A stretch of 64,000 nucleotides of DNA, from positions 4,348,252 through 4,412,251 of the forward strand of contig NC_067207.1 in NCBI RefSeq assembly GCF_026262505.1. Direction: 5' to 3'. The notes beneath the pieces were generated by a model. The model was not told the DNA's origin. It searched no databases and saw only the letters and a program-made list of their open reading frames with translations. The DNA is from Trichomonas vaginalis G3 (Eukaryota; Parabasalia; Trichomonadida; Trichomonadidae). The first letter of the stretch is position 1; each line of letters begins with the position of its first letter. Of the stretch, positions 49,355 to 61,299 are shown one piece after another. Made by a program: the position numbers and the translations under genes.

Positions 49355-49860
49355 TATTTATTAGCCTTTAACTGATAATTGATGAATAATTAATTGCGCA
49401 AATTATTTGATTAGTTGGGTTTTCAGATTTGAACGTTGTTTCAGTCTCAATGGATTTGAAGCCCGTCTATTAAATTCTTCAAAATAAGTTGAGAAGAATG
49501 GAATTTCTGCATATATGTCTTTTTATACCATAAAAAGATTTAAGTTGCTCATCTTGTCTTAGTCATTCTACAATTAAGACAAAAATGATACGAAACAACT
49601 TTGTTAAACAATTTAATCTGCAAAAGTGTTTAACAAAGATTCTAAAGCAGATAATAACATTTTAGTATAAACTAAACCGAAAAGTAAGATATATCAATGA
49701 TAAGTAAAAGTCATTAAAAAAAATTTATACTTTTGTTTTCTAATTATTGAATAAACACTTAAAAAGTATATCTTCGTTTGGCAAAACTGAGAAAATACTT
49801 GACAACTTAATATGAAAACTAAAAGATATTTATGTGGACATTGCAAAAAAGAAAAAGTAA
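49355..49860. other. Host intergenic DNA
   Basis: No gene seen. A short inverted similarity (TTTGTTAAACAATTTAATCT / AAAGTGTTTAACAAAG) near 49,590-49,640 could be a 3'-end hairpin. Confidence 0.4.
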
Positions 49861-49943
49861 TCCGACCAACCGGATTCGAACCAGTGACCCCGGGATAACC
49901 ACAATTCTACAGTCCCATGCTCTTCCAACTGAGCTATGGTCGG
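49861..49943 (-). tRNA. tRNA-Tyr (GTA) with a short intron
   Basis: Reads CCGACCA acceptor, D-arm GCTC...GAGC, anticodon stem TGGGA / TCCCG, loop CTGTAGA, T-arm ACTGG TTCGAAT CCGGT, acceptor TGGTCGG and discriminator A. Anticodon GTA decodes Tyr. Mature length is 73, so about 10 bases (AATTGTGGTT) after the base 3' of the anticodon are intron, the canonical position. Tyr tRNA genes commonly carry an intron in eukaryotes. CCA is not encoded. Confidence 0.93.
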
Positions 49944-49964
49944 TTACATTAGACATTAAGGGTG

Positions 49965-50001
49965 CACCCGTATGTTCGTTTATTTGAGAGGAGGAGGATT
50001 A
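49965..50001. repeat. 37-bp direct repeat, copy 1, upstream of tRNA-Tyr
   Basis: CACCCGTATGTTCGTTTATT followed by TGAGAGGAGGAGGATTA. Lies 22 bp upstream of the tRNA 5' end (the tRNA is on the minus strand). The second copy is at 50,346-50,382 with one mismatch. Confidence 0.8.
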
Positions 50002-50345
50002 CCCTCTCAATTTTGAGGGATTCGTTAGTTTATTTTCTCGATGAATATGCAATAAAATTTGATTTTTACCTTATCAATATACTTCATATAATATACACAT
50101 GTTCATGTAAAAACTTTTTTCCAAAATCCTCAGGAATTAAGGGATTTTTGAATTTTAAGAATTTTTTTCGAATTTTTTCGAAAAAAAATATTTTCAGAAC
50201 AGCCTTAACTGCTAAGATTTAGGAACAATGTTAAGTATCAAAAAGAAAGGAGGTCTGATATAGACAATATATATCGTTGAAGGTTGAAAAAATCTCTAAT
50301 ATTTGAGCCCAAAATTTCAAATTTTAATTTTTTGAAAAAAGAGGC

Positions 50346-50382
50346 CACCCGTATGTACGTTTATTTGAGAGGAGGAGGATTA
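50346..50382. repeat. 37-bp direct repeat, copy 2
   Basis: Same as 49,965-50,001 except one base. It stands alone here; no RNA gene is apparent beside it. Between the copies (50,002-50,345) I see only AT-rich non-coding sequence, and likewise in 50,383-50,600. Confidence 0.8.
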
Positions 50383-50604
50383 TATTTTTGAAAGGGTGAA
50401 ACATTATGAATATGTTAATTATATAATAATATGTATTATTATAAAAAAGAAAAAATAAAGCACGTTAAAATTTTTCTTTCTTGATTTTTTACAAAATCTA
50501 CTTAGAATTATGCAAAATATGACTAAATAATTATAAATTTCAAGTTAAATTTTAATTTTGATAAATAATTTAAATTTCAAAATATCAAGTTCGGTAAAAA
50601 AGGG

Positions 50605-50725
50605 GGTTGGCGTCCTAAGGCGTCCTAGTGTAAATTTCTCAAAATTGTGATATTTACATCACATTTTTGAGAGGTTTATGGGCGTCCTAAGGGAAAATTG
50701 AATAGCTAGGGCGTCCCGAATTTTC
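50605..50725. repeat. GGCGTCC repeats around a hairpin
   Basis: GGCGTCCTAAGG, GGCGTCCTAGTG, GGGCGTCCTAAGGG and AGGGCGTCCCGAAT flank an imperfect hairpin (TCTCAAAATTGTGAT / ATCACATTTTTGAGA). GC-rich islands in very AT-rich DNA; possibly a small mobile or structured element. Unidentified. Confidence 0.5.
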
Positions 50726-50800
50726 ATTCTAAGATTTAAATATATTATATACTTAAGTATAATACAAGCAATATAAAAATTAAATTTTTATTATTTTAAC

Positions 50801-50985
50801 TTATAAGAAATTTTTTTGAATTATCGTTGATTTATTGTAATCTTTCCAGGCTATACTTTTGAAATCAACTTTACCTGTCATACGCATTAATGTAGTAGAT
50901 GTCCAGGTGTAGCTATTATATCCCAGCAACATTGGTATTTTATCATTGTAAGATATCAAAATGAAGCGTTTTTTCAGATATAATT
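50801..50985 (-). pseudogene. Short host coding-like fragment
   Basis: The minus strand reads about 60 residues with ordinary protein composition (FILISYNDKIPMLLGYNSYT, TTLMRMTGKVDFKSIAWKDY) before a stop. No start and no upstream continuation is visible. It may be the worn end of a host or transposon gene; unidentified. Confidence 0.35.
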
Positions 50986-50989
50986 TTTC

Positions 50990-51477
50990 GTAAATTTTTC
51001 AAAAATAAGATGGTAAAAAAGCCTCGACTTGCTCGAAAAATAACAATTTTTTTACTTGTAAAAATAACCCTTTTACAGCATGGGCAGCTATTTAATCACT
51101 ATTTCTTTTTCTAAAAGTATATTTTTCAAAAAAAATTAAGATCAAATTCGACAATTTCTTGATGAAAGCAAAAATATTACACATACTTCTAGATGCATGG
51201 GATAAAACATGCAATTATCCAATCAATTCGCATGATTTGAAAAAAAAATCTAAATTTGATAAAAATGTAGAAATTTTTTATTTTTAACTTGAGATTCGAT
51301 TTTTTTGATCCAATTTGTGAATTTTTTTTGATCGGAATTTCAATTAATTTGTTGATCAAAAATGACCTCACAATGTTTGATCATAAGTGAAGTCATCTTC
51401 ATGGGTATTTAGAAATTCCAAGAGAAATTGCTTATTTCTCGCAGATGTAATATCTGAGAAAATCAAATTTAAATATT
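50990..51477. other. Host AT-rich DNA left of Maverick C
   Basis: No gene recognised. Ends in TTAAATATT directly before the A-run of Maverick C. The other flank of C is outside the window, so no target duplication can be read. Confidence 0.45.
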
Positions 51478-51550
51478 AAAAAAAAAAAAAGGTAGTGGGG
51501 CCTCCAGGCACTTCGTGCCCTCTAGCCCTGAAGATGTTTAGTATAACTTT
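51478..51550 (+). repeat. Left terminal repeat of Maverick C
   Basis: 13 As, GGTAGTGGGGCCTCCA, stem GGCAC-TTC-GTGCC, CTCTAGCCCTGAAGATGTTT, AGTATAA. Matches the ends of B; copy A has a different stem sequence. Confidence 0.9.
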
Positions 51551-51756
51551 GTCCGGACAAGTAAGGGTCTATCGTCGCTACAGGAAAAGTTACAGGCATT
51601 CCAAGGAAGTATACTTTGAGAAGCCTTTTCCCCATTATAGAACGATAGGACAGTTATTTTACAAAACTGACAACACTTTGACCGAGTAGTTTTTTGAGCT
51701 GAACAAAAAGTGTCATATAAACATCTGTCAAAAACCGCTTTTTAACTTCACTTAAA
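51551..51756. other. Subterminal non-coding region of Maverick C
   Basis: Between the terminal repeat and the first gene; unlike the same place in B it holds no 25-bp repeats or operator arrays. The sequence GGTCTATCGTCGCTACAGG is not seen elsewhere in the window. Confidence 0.4.
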
Positions 51757-54700
51757 ATGCCACGTAAGCTACGTAAGAATATACGTAAGAGGAAGAGAGC
51801 ATTGAAACATCCAATAGTAAAACTGACACCACAACAACAGTTGCAACAACAAATGATGAATGACCCCACTATGTTGCAACAAATGTCAAGCAACCCTATG
51901 CTTTTAAACCGAGTTATTGGTGCACAGAGTGGAGGTTTAAGAGCGGCACTTTTAGCGAAAATGGCAGGCTATGGTGGAGCTGCAGACGGAACAGCTTATA
52001 ACCCTCAAAGTCAAATGAATTTGAGTTCACTCAAAAATCAAATAACAGATGTCAAAAAGTCAAACATAGACATACAGAAACAAATAAGTGAAAACGAAAA
52101 GAAACTAGAATATGACAGACACACAAAGAAACTCAATGAGTTAAACGTAGAGAAAAAGAAGAAAGAAGAACAACTGAAAGAACTAAGTACAGAGGAATAT
52201 GCGAAAAAAGTGTCAGAAAAAGCAGCAGAAGTAGCAAAAATGGAACAAGATGTTATAAATTTGAAAAACCATACTACTCAATATAAAGTACTGAAAGATG
52301 AAGAAATAAACAAAAAGCCCTGAAGACATATATGGATAGCGATGAGTATAAAAAAGAAGTTGAAGCAAATGTAAAGGCAGAAAAACTTTTACAGTTGCAA
52401 AACCAAACCGTACAGTATGAAAACTTAGCACAAGAAAGTAAAAATAACGACGCACCATGCAAAAGGCAATGAAAAGCGCAGAATATATAAAAGCTAATAA
52501 TGACTGGTTAGATGCCCAAGCCAACGCTAAAGCAGCCCAACTTATAGGGTCAATAAGGACAAAAATACAAGCGGATGAAGACAGTTCAAATGAAGCTTTA
52601 ACGAATGCTGACTTTAAGAACGCCTTCGAAGCTCTTCATAGTAAGGTGAAACTAGTGAACGACTTCTCATCTGGAAAGAAACTGAAGTCTGAAGGTTTCG
52701 ACAAAGAGTTAAGAGAAGTAGCACAAAATATGACGAAAATAACAGATGCAGCAACGATACAGGCAGTTCAAAGTGCCTATGACGCCGTTAGAGCAACTGT
52801 TGTGGAAAGTCAAGAAAAAGAGTTACAACAGACCAAAACAGACCTAGTAAATGCTTTCTTAAAAACGAAAAGTCAGGTAGGACATTATGCTGCAGATGGA
52901 ACATATGTGCCAGCTGGTGGAACTTATATACCAGCTGGTGGAACTTATATACTAGCTAGTGGAACTTATATACCACCAAACCCTCCAAGAGAAGCACCTG
53001 CACCAGGACTACCTAAAACATTTACATCGTCACATGGACACAGACACAGGCATGCACCAAAACCAACACAACAACCAACAGTTCAAAATCCAACACAACA
53101 ACCAACAGTTCAAAATCCAGCACAACAACAACAACCAGCACAGCAACCAACAGTTCAAAACCCTGCACAACAACAACCACAAACAGAGCAAGGACATAAA
53201 AGAAGTAGAGAAAAAGGAAACCAAGAATTCTTAAAAATGCTTAAGGAAGATTATGGTTACCCAGATACTATTGACTTTAGTGACAGATATAAAGAAGCTA
53301 TTAGAAAGTTCAAGGAAGGAAATACTGACCCGAACCTATTTAGCTTTATGGCTCAGCACCAAATGGGATATAATTTCAAACCTGGAAAATACAAACTCGC
53401 TAAGGAATATGATTTAATAGCATATCATCCAAATGACATGACTGAATTTACTCCGAGATATTTGGTGTCAGAGCTAAATGATATTTCAACTCTCTTCATG
53501 AAACGCGTAAAAAATAGAGACGGAACGAAAGAAGAAAGGTTTATGAGTCCGGATGACTTAGATAGGGAACTTGTTAAAAACGGTCTCGGAATATATGAAA
53601 TGCCAGCAGATGAGGTACAAGAAACTCCACAGGAAGAATTTCAGATACAACCAGACATGGAAGAAATAGTTCAGCAACAACAGCTAGAAGAGCCTGAAGG
53701 AAACGAACAAGTCCCTCCTTTGGAAACTAACTTCACAGAACTAGATGAAGATTTGGAACAGCCGAAAAATCTTGACCTCAACAAGAGTATGAGGTGAATA
53801 TGGAATCTTTCCAAGAGTCTAAGAAAAATTCGGCTGACATGGTAGAAGATATCGAAAAAAGTTTGCCGACATACAAAAGACTCCAACACCAGATGAAAAT
53901 ATTCAGCATAGAATGGAAGTACTGAAGAAAATGTACGCAAATACAATAACCCTTTTTACTTACGACCATATAACGTTCAATCTTTGGCTGAACTCGGTGA
54001 AAATAAAAGGTTAAATTTCAACAAACATATAGAAATGAAACATTGTTTAAAGTTCATTCAGAACCTAACCAATATGGAAACAAACATACTTTTGTTTCTG
54101 CAGACTATGGAACTACAATGAGATGGGTCATAAAGCTAACCCGGATAGGTGGTTCATAAACTTACAACCACAATTCCAAGAAGTTGTAGACGCAATGGAA
54201 GTGAATGGTGAACCAGATATAGCTGGTATTTTCAGCGCGGCTTTAATGCCATTGAAAATATGAAACATGCAGATATTTTGGACCAGTATGAAATGAACAT
54301 GGCTGATGGAAATATAACACCTGACGTTCTAGAACAATTTATCTCAAAGAACTACACAGAACCATAAAGATGGTATATTTGGTGAAGAGTTTAGAAAGAA
54401 AGTTAGGGATAGAGAAGGAAGAGAACCTATTGTACATGACCTTGCAAACGAAAGTTTACAAAATGTCATAAAAACTTACTTTGCAGACAATGAACCGAGA
54501 AGGGATGAATATTTAAGTAAACTCAAATGGACAGTACCAAATGAAATGTTAGTATTGAAAAACATGTTCCTTGACAAAATAAAACCAAACTACAGAAATA
54601 AATGACGCAAGACTGAAACATTGGGTAAAAGCTTTCCCATTCACAAAAGATATTATTGGTTACATGGAAAGAAAACCAGAATGGCTACAAAAACATATAT

Positions 54701-54822
54701 TTGGAAACGAGCTTATTCCATATGGACAAGCTCTGTTTGAAGAGCTTGAACCGGAAACTCAGGAAAGAGTCATGCAACAATACGCGAAGACTCAAATACA
54801 AACTATGACAAAATCTTTCTAG
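51757..54822 (+). pseudogene. Large P/Q-rich structural protein (copy C)
   Basis: Counterpart of 37,381-40,401, beginning MPRKLRKNIRKRKRALKHP. Copy C has extra short tandem repeats in the Pro-rich tract (GGTYIPAGGTYILASGTYIP from a 21-bp DNA repeat near 52,910-52,980). Broken, with many breaks. Confidence 0.6.
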
Positions 54823-54839
54823 GATATAGGTTACCTGAG

Positions 54840-55132
54840 ATGGGCGACCAGAGCCCAAAGGCAAAAAGGACATGGGAAATTTACAACATACTAGGTGAAC
54901 ATGAGGCAAAGATGCAACAACTTGAAGCAGAGGGCAAGTTACCAAAAGCGACACCAAAGAAGAAGAGAAGAGTAGAACAAATGAAAGTAGTGAAGAAGTA
55001 ACTTCATCTAGTGAAAGTAGTGGCAATGAGGAAAAAGAAGAGTTAAAAACTCAGCAGAAGAAAGTAAAGCTTGGCCCACTGGGTTCTATTATGACACATA
55101 AATCCAACTATTCTATATTTTTACCCATATGA
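54840..55132 (+). pseudogene. Small basic Maverick protein (copy C)
   Basis: Begins MGDQSPKAKRTWEIYN; Lys-rich middle (KATPKKKRR). Longer than the copy B version, with a Ser/Glu-rich segment that B lacks. Broken. Confidence 0.5.
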
Positions 55133-55133
55133 A

Positions 55134-56744
55134 ATGTACGCCGCTCAGAAATATAACGCCAACAGTTTTTGGATGCCATGAACGGAAATGTTTCCGAATG
55201 GTATAACGAATGCGACAATGCCATTAGAAGGTCAGAAATAGTTCCTGGAACTTACGAATATACAACTGCTGTTTCTTATGGAAACGTAGGTGAGTTTGGA
55301 GAAGGTTCTTCAACAACAGTAGATATTGCTTGCGACAGGTTTCATATTATTTCTATTGACAACTCATTCTTATATACGTGGAACAAGACATTGAAATAAA
55401 ACCTTCTGCCAAGTTGTCTGACAAGAAAGGTTGCAATGGAATTTTCTATGTCGGATACCAATATGCTCCAGAAGTTTTCATGGATATAAGATATATTCTA
55501 ACTCTGACTTAGTTCAAACAGTAACATGGGCAAACTATGAATGGTTCGCTTTGAGAAACTCAGTACAACCACAAGCTAGAGAACAAACAGACCAATATGC
55601 AACTATTGAGAAAAATAAGAAGACTTGACCCTAACGTTCCAGGAGTTTATGTTAACCTTTCTGGTTCAGATGGAAACTGCTGCCACTAAATGTAAACTGA
55701 AACTTAGAGTTCTTTGTCATCTTTCCTCATCTTCAGGTTTTTTAAGATACTTGCCAAACTGGGCAGGAAAAATTTTATCGAACTTACTCCAAGCAAAAAT
55801 AACTTAGTCATTGCACCAACACAAAACCATTCACTATTACTGTAGCTGGAACTGGTGGACCCAAGTTCTGTGACTTTTGCAAAGACAAAGTTGACTTAGA
55901 CTTTGGTTTTCTCAAACTTCAACACTGAAGTAAACTATTATTTCAATGCTGCTGGAACTGCTTGGGACCCAGTTAAGTTCACATGCGAAAAATTTGAATG
56001 CAAGAGAATAGAAAGCAGACTTGCCGTTTATATGTTGGACCCAGATATTTCAAATGCTTTAGCTGCCAAATATATTGCAGTTCCACTTATTGTCCCTATA
56101 CAACCAAATATCTGTCAAAGACTTTGCAGGTGAAGTTGGAAACCAAAGTGCTGACCCAGGTGCAAGAACAGATATTGCTTTAACAACTGCAATGAAACAT
56201 GCAGATACTATGTTTGTACTGTTCAGACGAACTATAAATGACTATTCTTGTTTCTACAACCCTGGTATTAAATATCATATAAAACATAGATGGCAAATAT
56301 TATCCAAGAGAAGAATATTCTACAGTTGAGGATATGAGGTCATACAACTTGACATTAGATGCTATGAACTTTAACAACAACTTCACAACAACCATTAACC
56401 CTGAAATGCAAAGTTCTATTATGCCATATGTGAAAGTATGGACTCATACAGGAGGTCAAAAAAACTCAATATACAAATGGAGACCGTTCAAACTTTTGGC
56501 TTGGCATTCCATTTGCTGACTCAGAAGACTTTATGGGTGGTATTTCAACTGTTGGTACTGTACAAATACAATATACTGGTGACAGAGACGGTCCAGATGA
56601 ATTGAAAGCAAAGAAGTTTACAAAACCATAGCACTTTTCACGGAAGATGCTCTTTTGAAGATTCGTTCGATGAAACCTGCTGGGGCTCCTCAGATTGGCA
56701 TAACGACAGCTTCCATCGAGCAGATTTTGGCAGCAGGTCAGTAA
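55134..56744 (+). pseudogene. Major capsid protein (copy C)
   Basis: Full-length span of the capsid gene, starting MYAAQKYNANS at the stop of the small basic gene. Many breaks. The 3' end overlaps the minus-strand gene by 107 bases as in A and B. Confidence 0.65.
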
Positions 56745-57058
56745 GTTGTTCTTGAACTGACTTCTCTCCGTCAAATATTGACAGTACGCCAGTTTTGACA
56801 TAATATTGTATTATAAACTTTCCTTTAGAAATATCGGTCAGTTTTGTTGTTATATTTTTGTCTGCTTCAAGAACTTTCACCATTTCGGTTATACCAACTT
56901 TCTTTGCTTTATGAAAATATTTTGGTTCAGCAAAGACTGCTATTCGCTATAACATTTTCCATGTTTGTATAAAGAACTATTCTGTCAATGTATTTGTATT
57001 GTTTGTGTGTGTAAACTTTGTTTTGCTTCAATTCAAAGAGATATCCGAATACGTCCAT
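56638..57058 (-). pseudogene. 139-aa Maverick protein (copy C)
   Basis: Counterpart of 658-1,077 and 35,239-35,658. Broken; the convergent overlap with the capsid gene is kept. Confidence 0.65.
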
Positions 57059-57076
57059 CTTTTTATTCTAAGTAAA

Positions 57077-57659
57077 ATGTCATTTCCGAAAAATAGAAGC
57101 GTAAGTGTTTCAAAGGTTTAATGGCGGTGGCAGATGTGAAGTTAAATTCACCAACTCAAACAAACAGTCAAAGTGTTGTTGTCAATGTCAAAGAAAGAGA
57201 TGTTTGAAGTGGGAAACCATACGAAGACGAAGATGGTATAACAATAGTTCCTGTAAAAGAACCAACATATCCTGAAGTTAGCAGAGACTTAAGTTCTGTT
57301 GCAGATATTCGAAACGACTACCAACAACTGAAAGACAAACTTCAAACTCAGGAGAAGATTTGTCAAGCTTTAAGTATAGATGTTAAACTTGGTCGAACAC
57401 AAACCCTGTAAAAGTGAACTCATATGTCATTGCACGCTCATGAAGTTTTGAAAGAACTATTGAAACTTTTGACAGAGGCAGACGATATAAAACATCAAAG
57501 AAATAGAACCCGACGTTAGTTGCTGTGGTGTTTCATATAATGTCATTGACAAGATATACGTTATGAAAGGAGGTGAAACGTTGAACTTAAAATATAGTTT
57601 CCCAGACGTTATAAAAATATTTGACGACCACAACATTTCTTAAAAATTTATTTGCTAAG
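57077..57659 (+). pseudogene. 192-aa coiled-coil Maverick protein (copy C)
   Basis: Counterpart of 1,096-1,674 with the same leader (TTTATTCTAAGTAAAATG) and start MSFPKNRSV. Broken. Confidence 0.65.
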
Positions 57660-57661
57660 TA

Positions 57662-57880
57662 ATGGCAGAAGACACAATGGTTTATACTATTACGACTAAA
57701 AACCCTGAGTCATTAATAATTCTATAACAACAAACTTACAAAGTCCCCAAGGACGATATTGTAAACTAACCTTAAACACAATGACGACTAAAGTACAAAG
57801 TCATACAAGACCCTCATCATTCATTTCAGAATTCATATCTACGCCAAACAAAGGTTCAAATTGTAAAAGTCAAGCGTAAA
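57662..57880 (+). pseudogene. Penton and packaging-ATPase remnants (copy C)
   Basis: Begins like the penton gene (MAEDTMVYTITTKNPES) and ends like the ATPase 3' end. Only remnants of these two genes remain in this copy. Confidence 0.6.
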
Positions 57881-57884
57881 AATA

Positions 57885-58270
57885 AAGGTCTGCATGTATT
57901 GAACTGGCGTGCTTCAGTTTCGGTTCGACGAGAGTGCTTTCTGCGATTTCTAAGAAGTAAGCAGCTTAGTGAGCATCTGTCTTGTGGTCCATTTGCCTCC
58001 ACGTCGTACAGATATGTGAGGCACCATATCTCTTCTGGGTCGAGTCGAAGTTTGAGTAGGACTAGTATAGTTTATTCTAGATGCAGATCAAAGTCAGAGC
58101 CGATAAATAAGTTACTCATTCATTTAGTTTCAGAGTTGTCTCTCAATATGGTACCGTATGATTCACTTTTAGCAAGTGCAGATACGTCTATTGAATGAAA
58201 TGCACATATATAGAGTTGTGCTTTGTGTAACCGTATCGTTAACTATTTGTTGTGTCGATGCTAGCATTGG
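57885..58270. other. Unidentified segment unlike the other Maverick copies
   Basis: About 390 bp with visibly higher GC than its surroundings and no match in A or B. It contains a frame on the + strand (57,899-58,198) rich in Ser/Arg (HHISSGSSRSLSRTS) ending LLASADTSIE. I see no terminal repeats. It might be an insertion or a captured host fragment. Confidence 0.45.
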
Positions 58271-58274
58271 AGAA

Positions 58275-58936
58275 TCGAGGTAAGTTTTCGCGATAGAACC
58301 AATTTCTGTCAGATTTGTAAATCTTAGCAAGGTCGTAAAAGCTTTTGTGTTGTTATCTTCTGACTAAATGCAACCTAACCATATTCTGTCTTCTTATTTT
58401 CCATTCTTTTAGTATAAATCATACTTATAGCTCTCTTTTCCTTTCCTTTTGGTACGAACGTGGTATTCTTTTCTGAAGCTTTTGTCTTTTGCTTCAAGCT
58501 TGTTTTCTATCTCTTCACGTTCTGGTCTATGAATTTCATCTAAACATCATGAAATATAACAAGCATAAGAGGTGAGCCCACATGCACCAGCATTTACAAG
58601 AAGTCTATGTAACATACCAGCCTCTCAAACATTTGACAATATTTTTACGATTTTCGTACGGAATCTCGACCCTCGGTTTTTCGAGGGTCGCAAACATATG
58701 AGGAAATTCTTCTAAAAGTTCTTTGTCTGTTGGTTTTCAAACCAATGATTGCTTGCTTTGTAGACGAAGAGCATTTCAAATACTTTGCATTTGTACATAT
58801 CGTCTTTGACGAACGAGATGAGACGGAGTTGTGTTGTTAAACTGATGTATGTCACTGCATGATATATCATCATAGCATCATATTTTCTTATGTCATGGTG
58901 TTCTCGCGTGTTTGCCATTAGTTCTTGTGACATCAA
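58275..58936 (-). pseudogene. KilA-N domain protein (copy C)
   Basis: Counterpart of 5,586-6,416; TQLRLISFVKDDMYKCKVFE and HWFENQQTKNF are recognisable. Strongly decayed and more diverged from A than the structural genes are. Confidence 0.5.
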
Positions 58937-59009
58937 ATAAAAAAAAATATTTTATAAAAAACGTACGTTATTTCCTCGCTTATTTCACAAGTACCAAAAA
59001 TAAACGCCT

Positions 59010-59640
59010 TTACATTATTTCAGCAATCCGTCAAATAATTTATACGGCCTTTATCTAATCTGCTCTACTTATAATCACGTTTCTTTACCTTTCAATGTGG
59101 AGAGCACCATTACACTTTTGCTATCACGGATAAACTTCTTTCAAGTAGTTCTGTTCTGCAGCGTCTCATATCGTTAACGAAACACAACCTTGACTCTATA
59201 TTGACTGTACTGTATATCTTAGAGTTATATTAAGGTTGTTCTCCTATCTTATATCGTCTTGGTATTGAAGTCCTCGTTTCTGACCGATGTAAAGTAAGCC
59301 TTCACTGCAACGTTCCATATCGAATGAACCATATGTTATGAGTTATATCCAACAACTGGGTCTAACCATAAAAACTATGGTATGAGACTTTTGTCTACTC
59401 GAGATTATGCCTTATGTTCCATAGAATCTTACCGATACATAAGAGCTCAGGATTTCTTGTCGAAAATTTCATGATTGAAGCAAATTCTAACCCAGTCGTG
59501 TGTTTCTTTCCAGATGGAAATATAATGTCTGACAAGAATATTTGTTGTATTTCTTTGAGTATCTACGTTTAAATCACCTATTCACACATTTGGTGTCATT
59601 GGCTAATCTTTTAACTGTTTCAACTCCAATCCTTTAACAT
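59010..59640 (-). pseudogene. KilA-N / GIY-YIG nuclease gene (copy C)
   Basis: Decayed counterpart of 6,503-7,112 recognised by near-identical nucleotide stretches such as AAAGTAAGCCTTCACTGCAA. Many breaks. Confidence 0.55.
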
Positions 59641-59809
59641 TTTCTGTCTTTTACATACAAGGATAAAAATATTTTTTTTAAAAAAAACTAACGTTATTTT
59701 TTTTATTTTGTATAAAAAGATATGATTTCAGGGAGTTTTTTTACGAAGTTGTCAAAGTTCATCCGTCAAATATAACAGTTTATATAATGAAATTGTGTCA
59801 TTTTTCAGC

Positions 59810-60290
59810 AAAAATATATTTTAGGGTAGATGGTTAGATCTAACCCGTTTTCTCACCTGTTTTCTACCTCGTGAATTTTCATGAATTTTTCCCGAAAAAT
59901 AAAAAATAAAGTTATTTTATTTTCATTTTTTTCATTTGACGAGAATGTCGGTAGAAGGTAGAATCTTAACTAATTTTCTCACTCTTGTTTTCTAACATGG
60001 TCTTAAAACACAACAAAACTCATGATTTTTGGTCATTTTTCCAGCAAAAATATATTTTAGGGTAGAAGTTAGATCTAACCTGTTTTCTGCACCGTGTTTT
60101 ACCTCCACGTTTATTTTATTAAGCGTTTCAAATGGTAAACGTATTTTTAAATTTTGGTGAAAACTCAACGGTTGACACAAGCCCTAAAAATTATTTTACT
60201 CAGAATTTTGGTCATTTTTCAGCAAAAATATATTTTAGGTAGAAGGTTAGATCTAACCTGTTTTCTAACCTCTTTCTACCCCAGTTATTT
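59810..60290. promoter_or_regulatory. Three GGTTAGA-type operator arrays (copy C)
   Basis: Arrays at about 59,812-59,895, 60,040-60,112 and 60,222-60,290. Each has AAAATATATTTTAGGGTAG (or close), GGTTAGATCTAACC, then TTTTCT-type half-sites. They stand where copy A has GGTGA arrays (7,401-7,640). No gene between them. Confidence 0.7.
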
Positions 60291-60314
60291 TATAAGCGTT
60301 TTACATGGTAAACG

Positions 60315-61227
60315 TTATGAATTCGTGAGACTCTAAACAGTTTTGTAGCCTCTATTTCTTCTCTTTAGTACTCGAATGTTTTAACTATGCCGAAGGTTCT
60401 TTATATTCTTCTTGACGTCAGATAGAAGGAAATCCTTCTGCTGTTGGATAGTTTTTGTTCAGAAATGCTAACATGTCCATTTTATCTTCTGCTGGCTTTT
60501 CTGCTTCTTTCTTTAAGTCTGCATAGTCGTTTCTCATTCTTTCTATCTCTTTGACGGAGTAGTTATATCTCCTCATTGCTGCTATTACATTTAGAACATT
60601 GCGGGTTCATTTTTGCGTTATATTTCTGAAACCCTTACCTGCTAAAACAACTAAAGCGTCAATGGTTTCTTTAACTCAAAAGCTGCTGGTTTTATATCTG
60701 TTTTTCATACTTACATCTTTTATCTTTATCTCTTTATCTGCCATACACATTCAGCAACTAACGAAACAAGTTGTCGTTAGGTCTTAAATTCTTCAGATTT
60801 AATATATGTCAGAAACATTCTTATATACCATGTCGCAATCTTTGTCCATATAACCTATGGTTGCAATGAAATCCTAGAAACCTCATAGTTTACCTTTCGT
60901 ATGAACTTCTTTATTTCTACTAAGTCAGTTGCTTTGACTTCAATTTCGTCGAATTCAGGAATAGTTAGTTTTTGTTGTTGGATTTCAGGCAATTTGGGCA
61001 AATGGTCGTATGAGGTCCTCCATTTATAAAGATACTGTTCATTTGTTTCATCTTTCGCACTACAGTCTAAATTACATGTTAAAAGTTCTTGCTTTATCTT
61101 CTGGATTTCTGTTTCAAAAGTATATGAAGAAGGAATGAAGCTTTTCATCTCTACTAACATTGACGTAGGATTCATGACTAACGAGTTTGGTGCTGTTTGT
61201 TTGAAGTGTTGTTGCTTCGACTGACAT
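60315..61227 (-). pseudogene. 304-aa-type Maverick protein (copy C)
   Basis: Counterpart of 7,641-8,567 and 29,448-30,362, closer to the B version at the N-terminus (SSYTFETEIQKIKQELL). Broken. Leader TTTTTTATTTTGTATGTAAG preserved. Confidence 0.65.
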
Positions 61228-61299
61228 TTCTGTTCTTACATACAAAATAAAAAAAAATAAAAAAATAAAACTAACTTTATTTTTTTATTTCGGGAAAAT

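Noticed and set aside
49962-50222. 86-aa frame after the tRNA
   Set aside because: Begins inside the 37-bp repeat and shows no protein-like composition beyond AT-rich codons.
58712-58936. Independent small gene at the start of the copy C KilA-N gene
   Set aside because: It aligns with the N-terminal part of the KilA-N gene of copy A, so it is a piece of that decayed gene.
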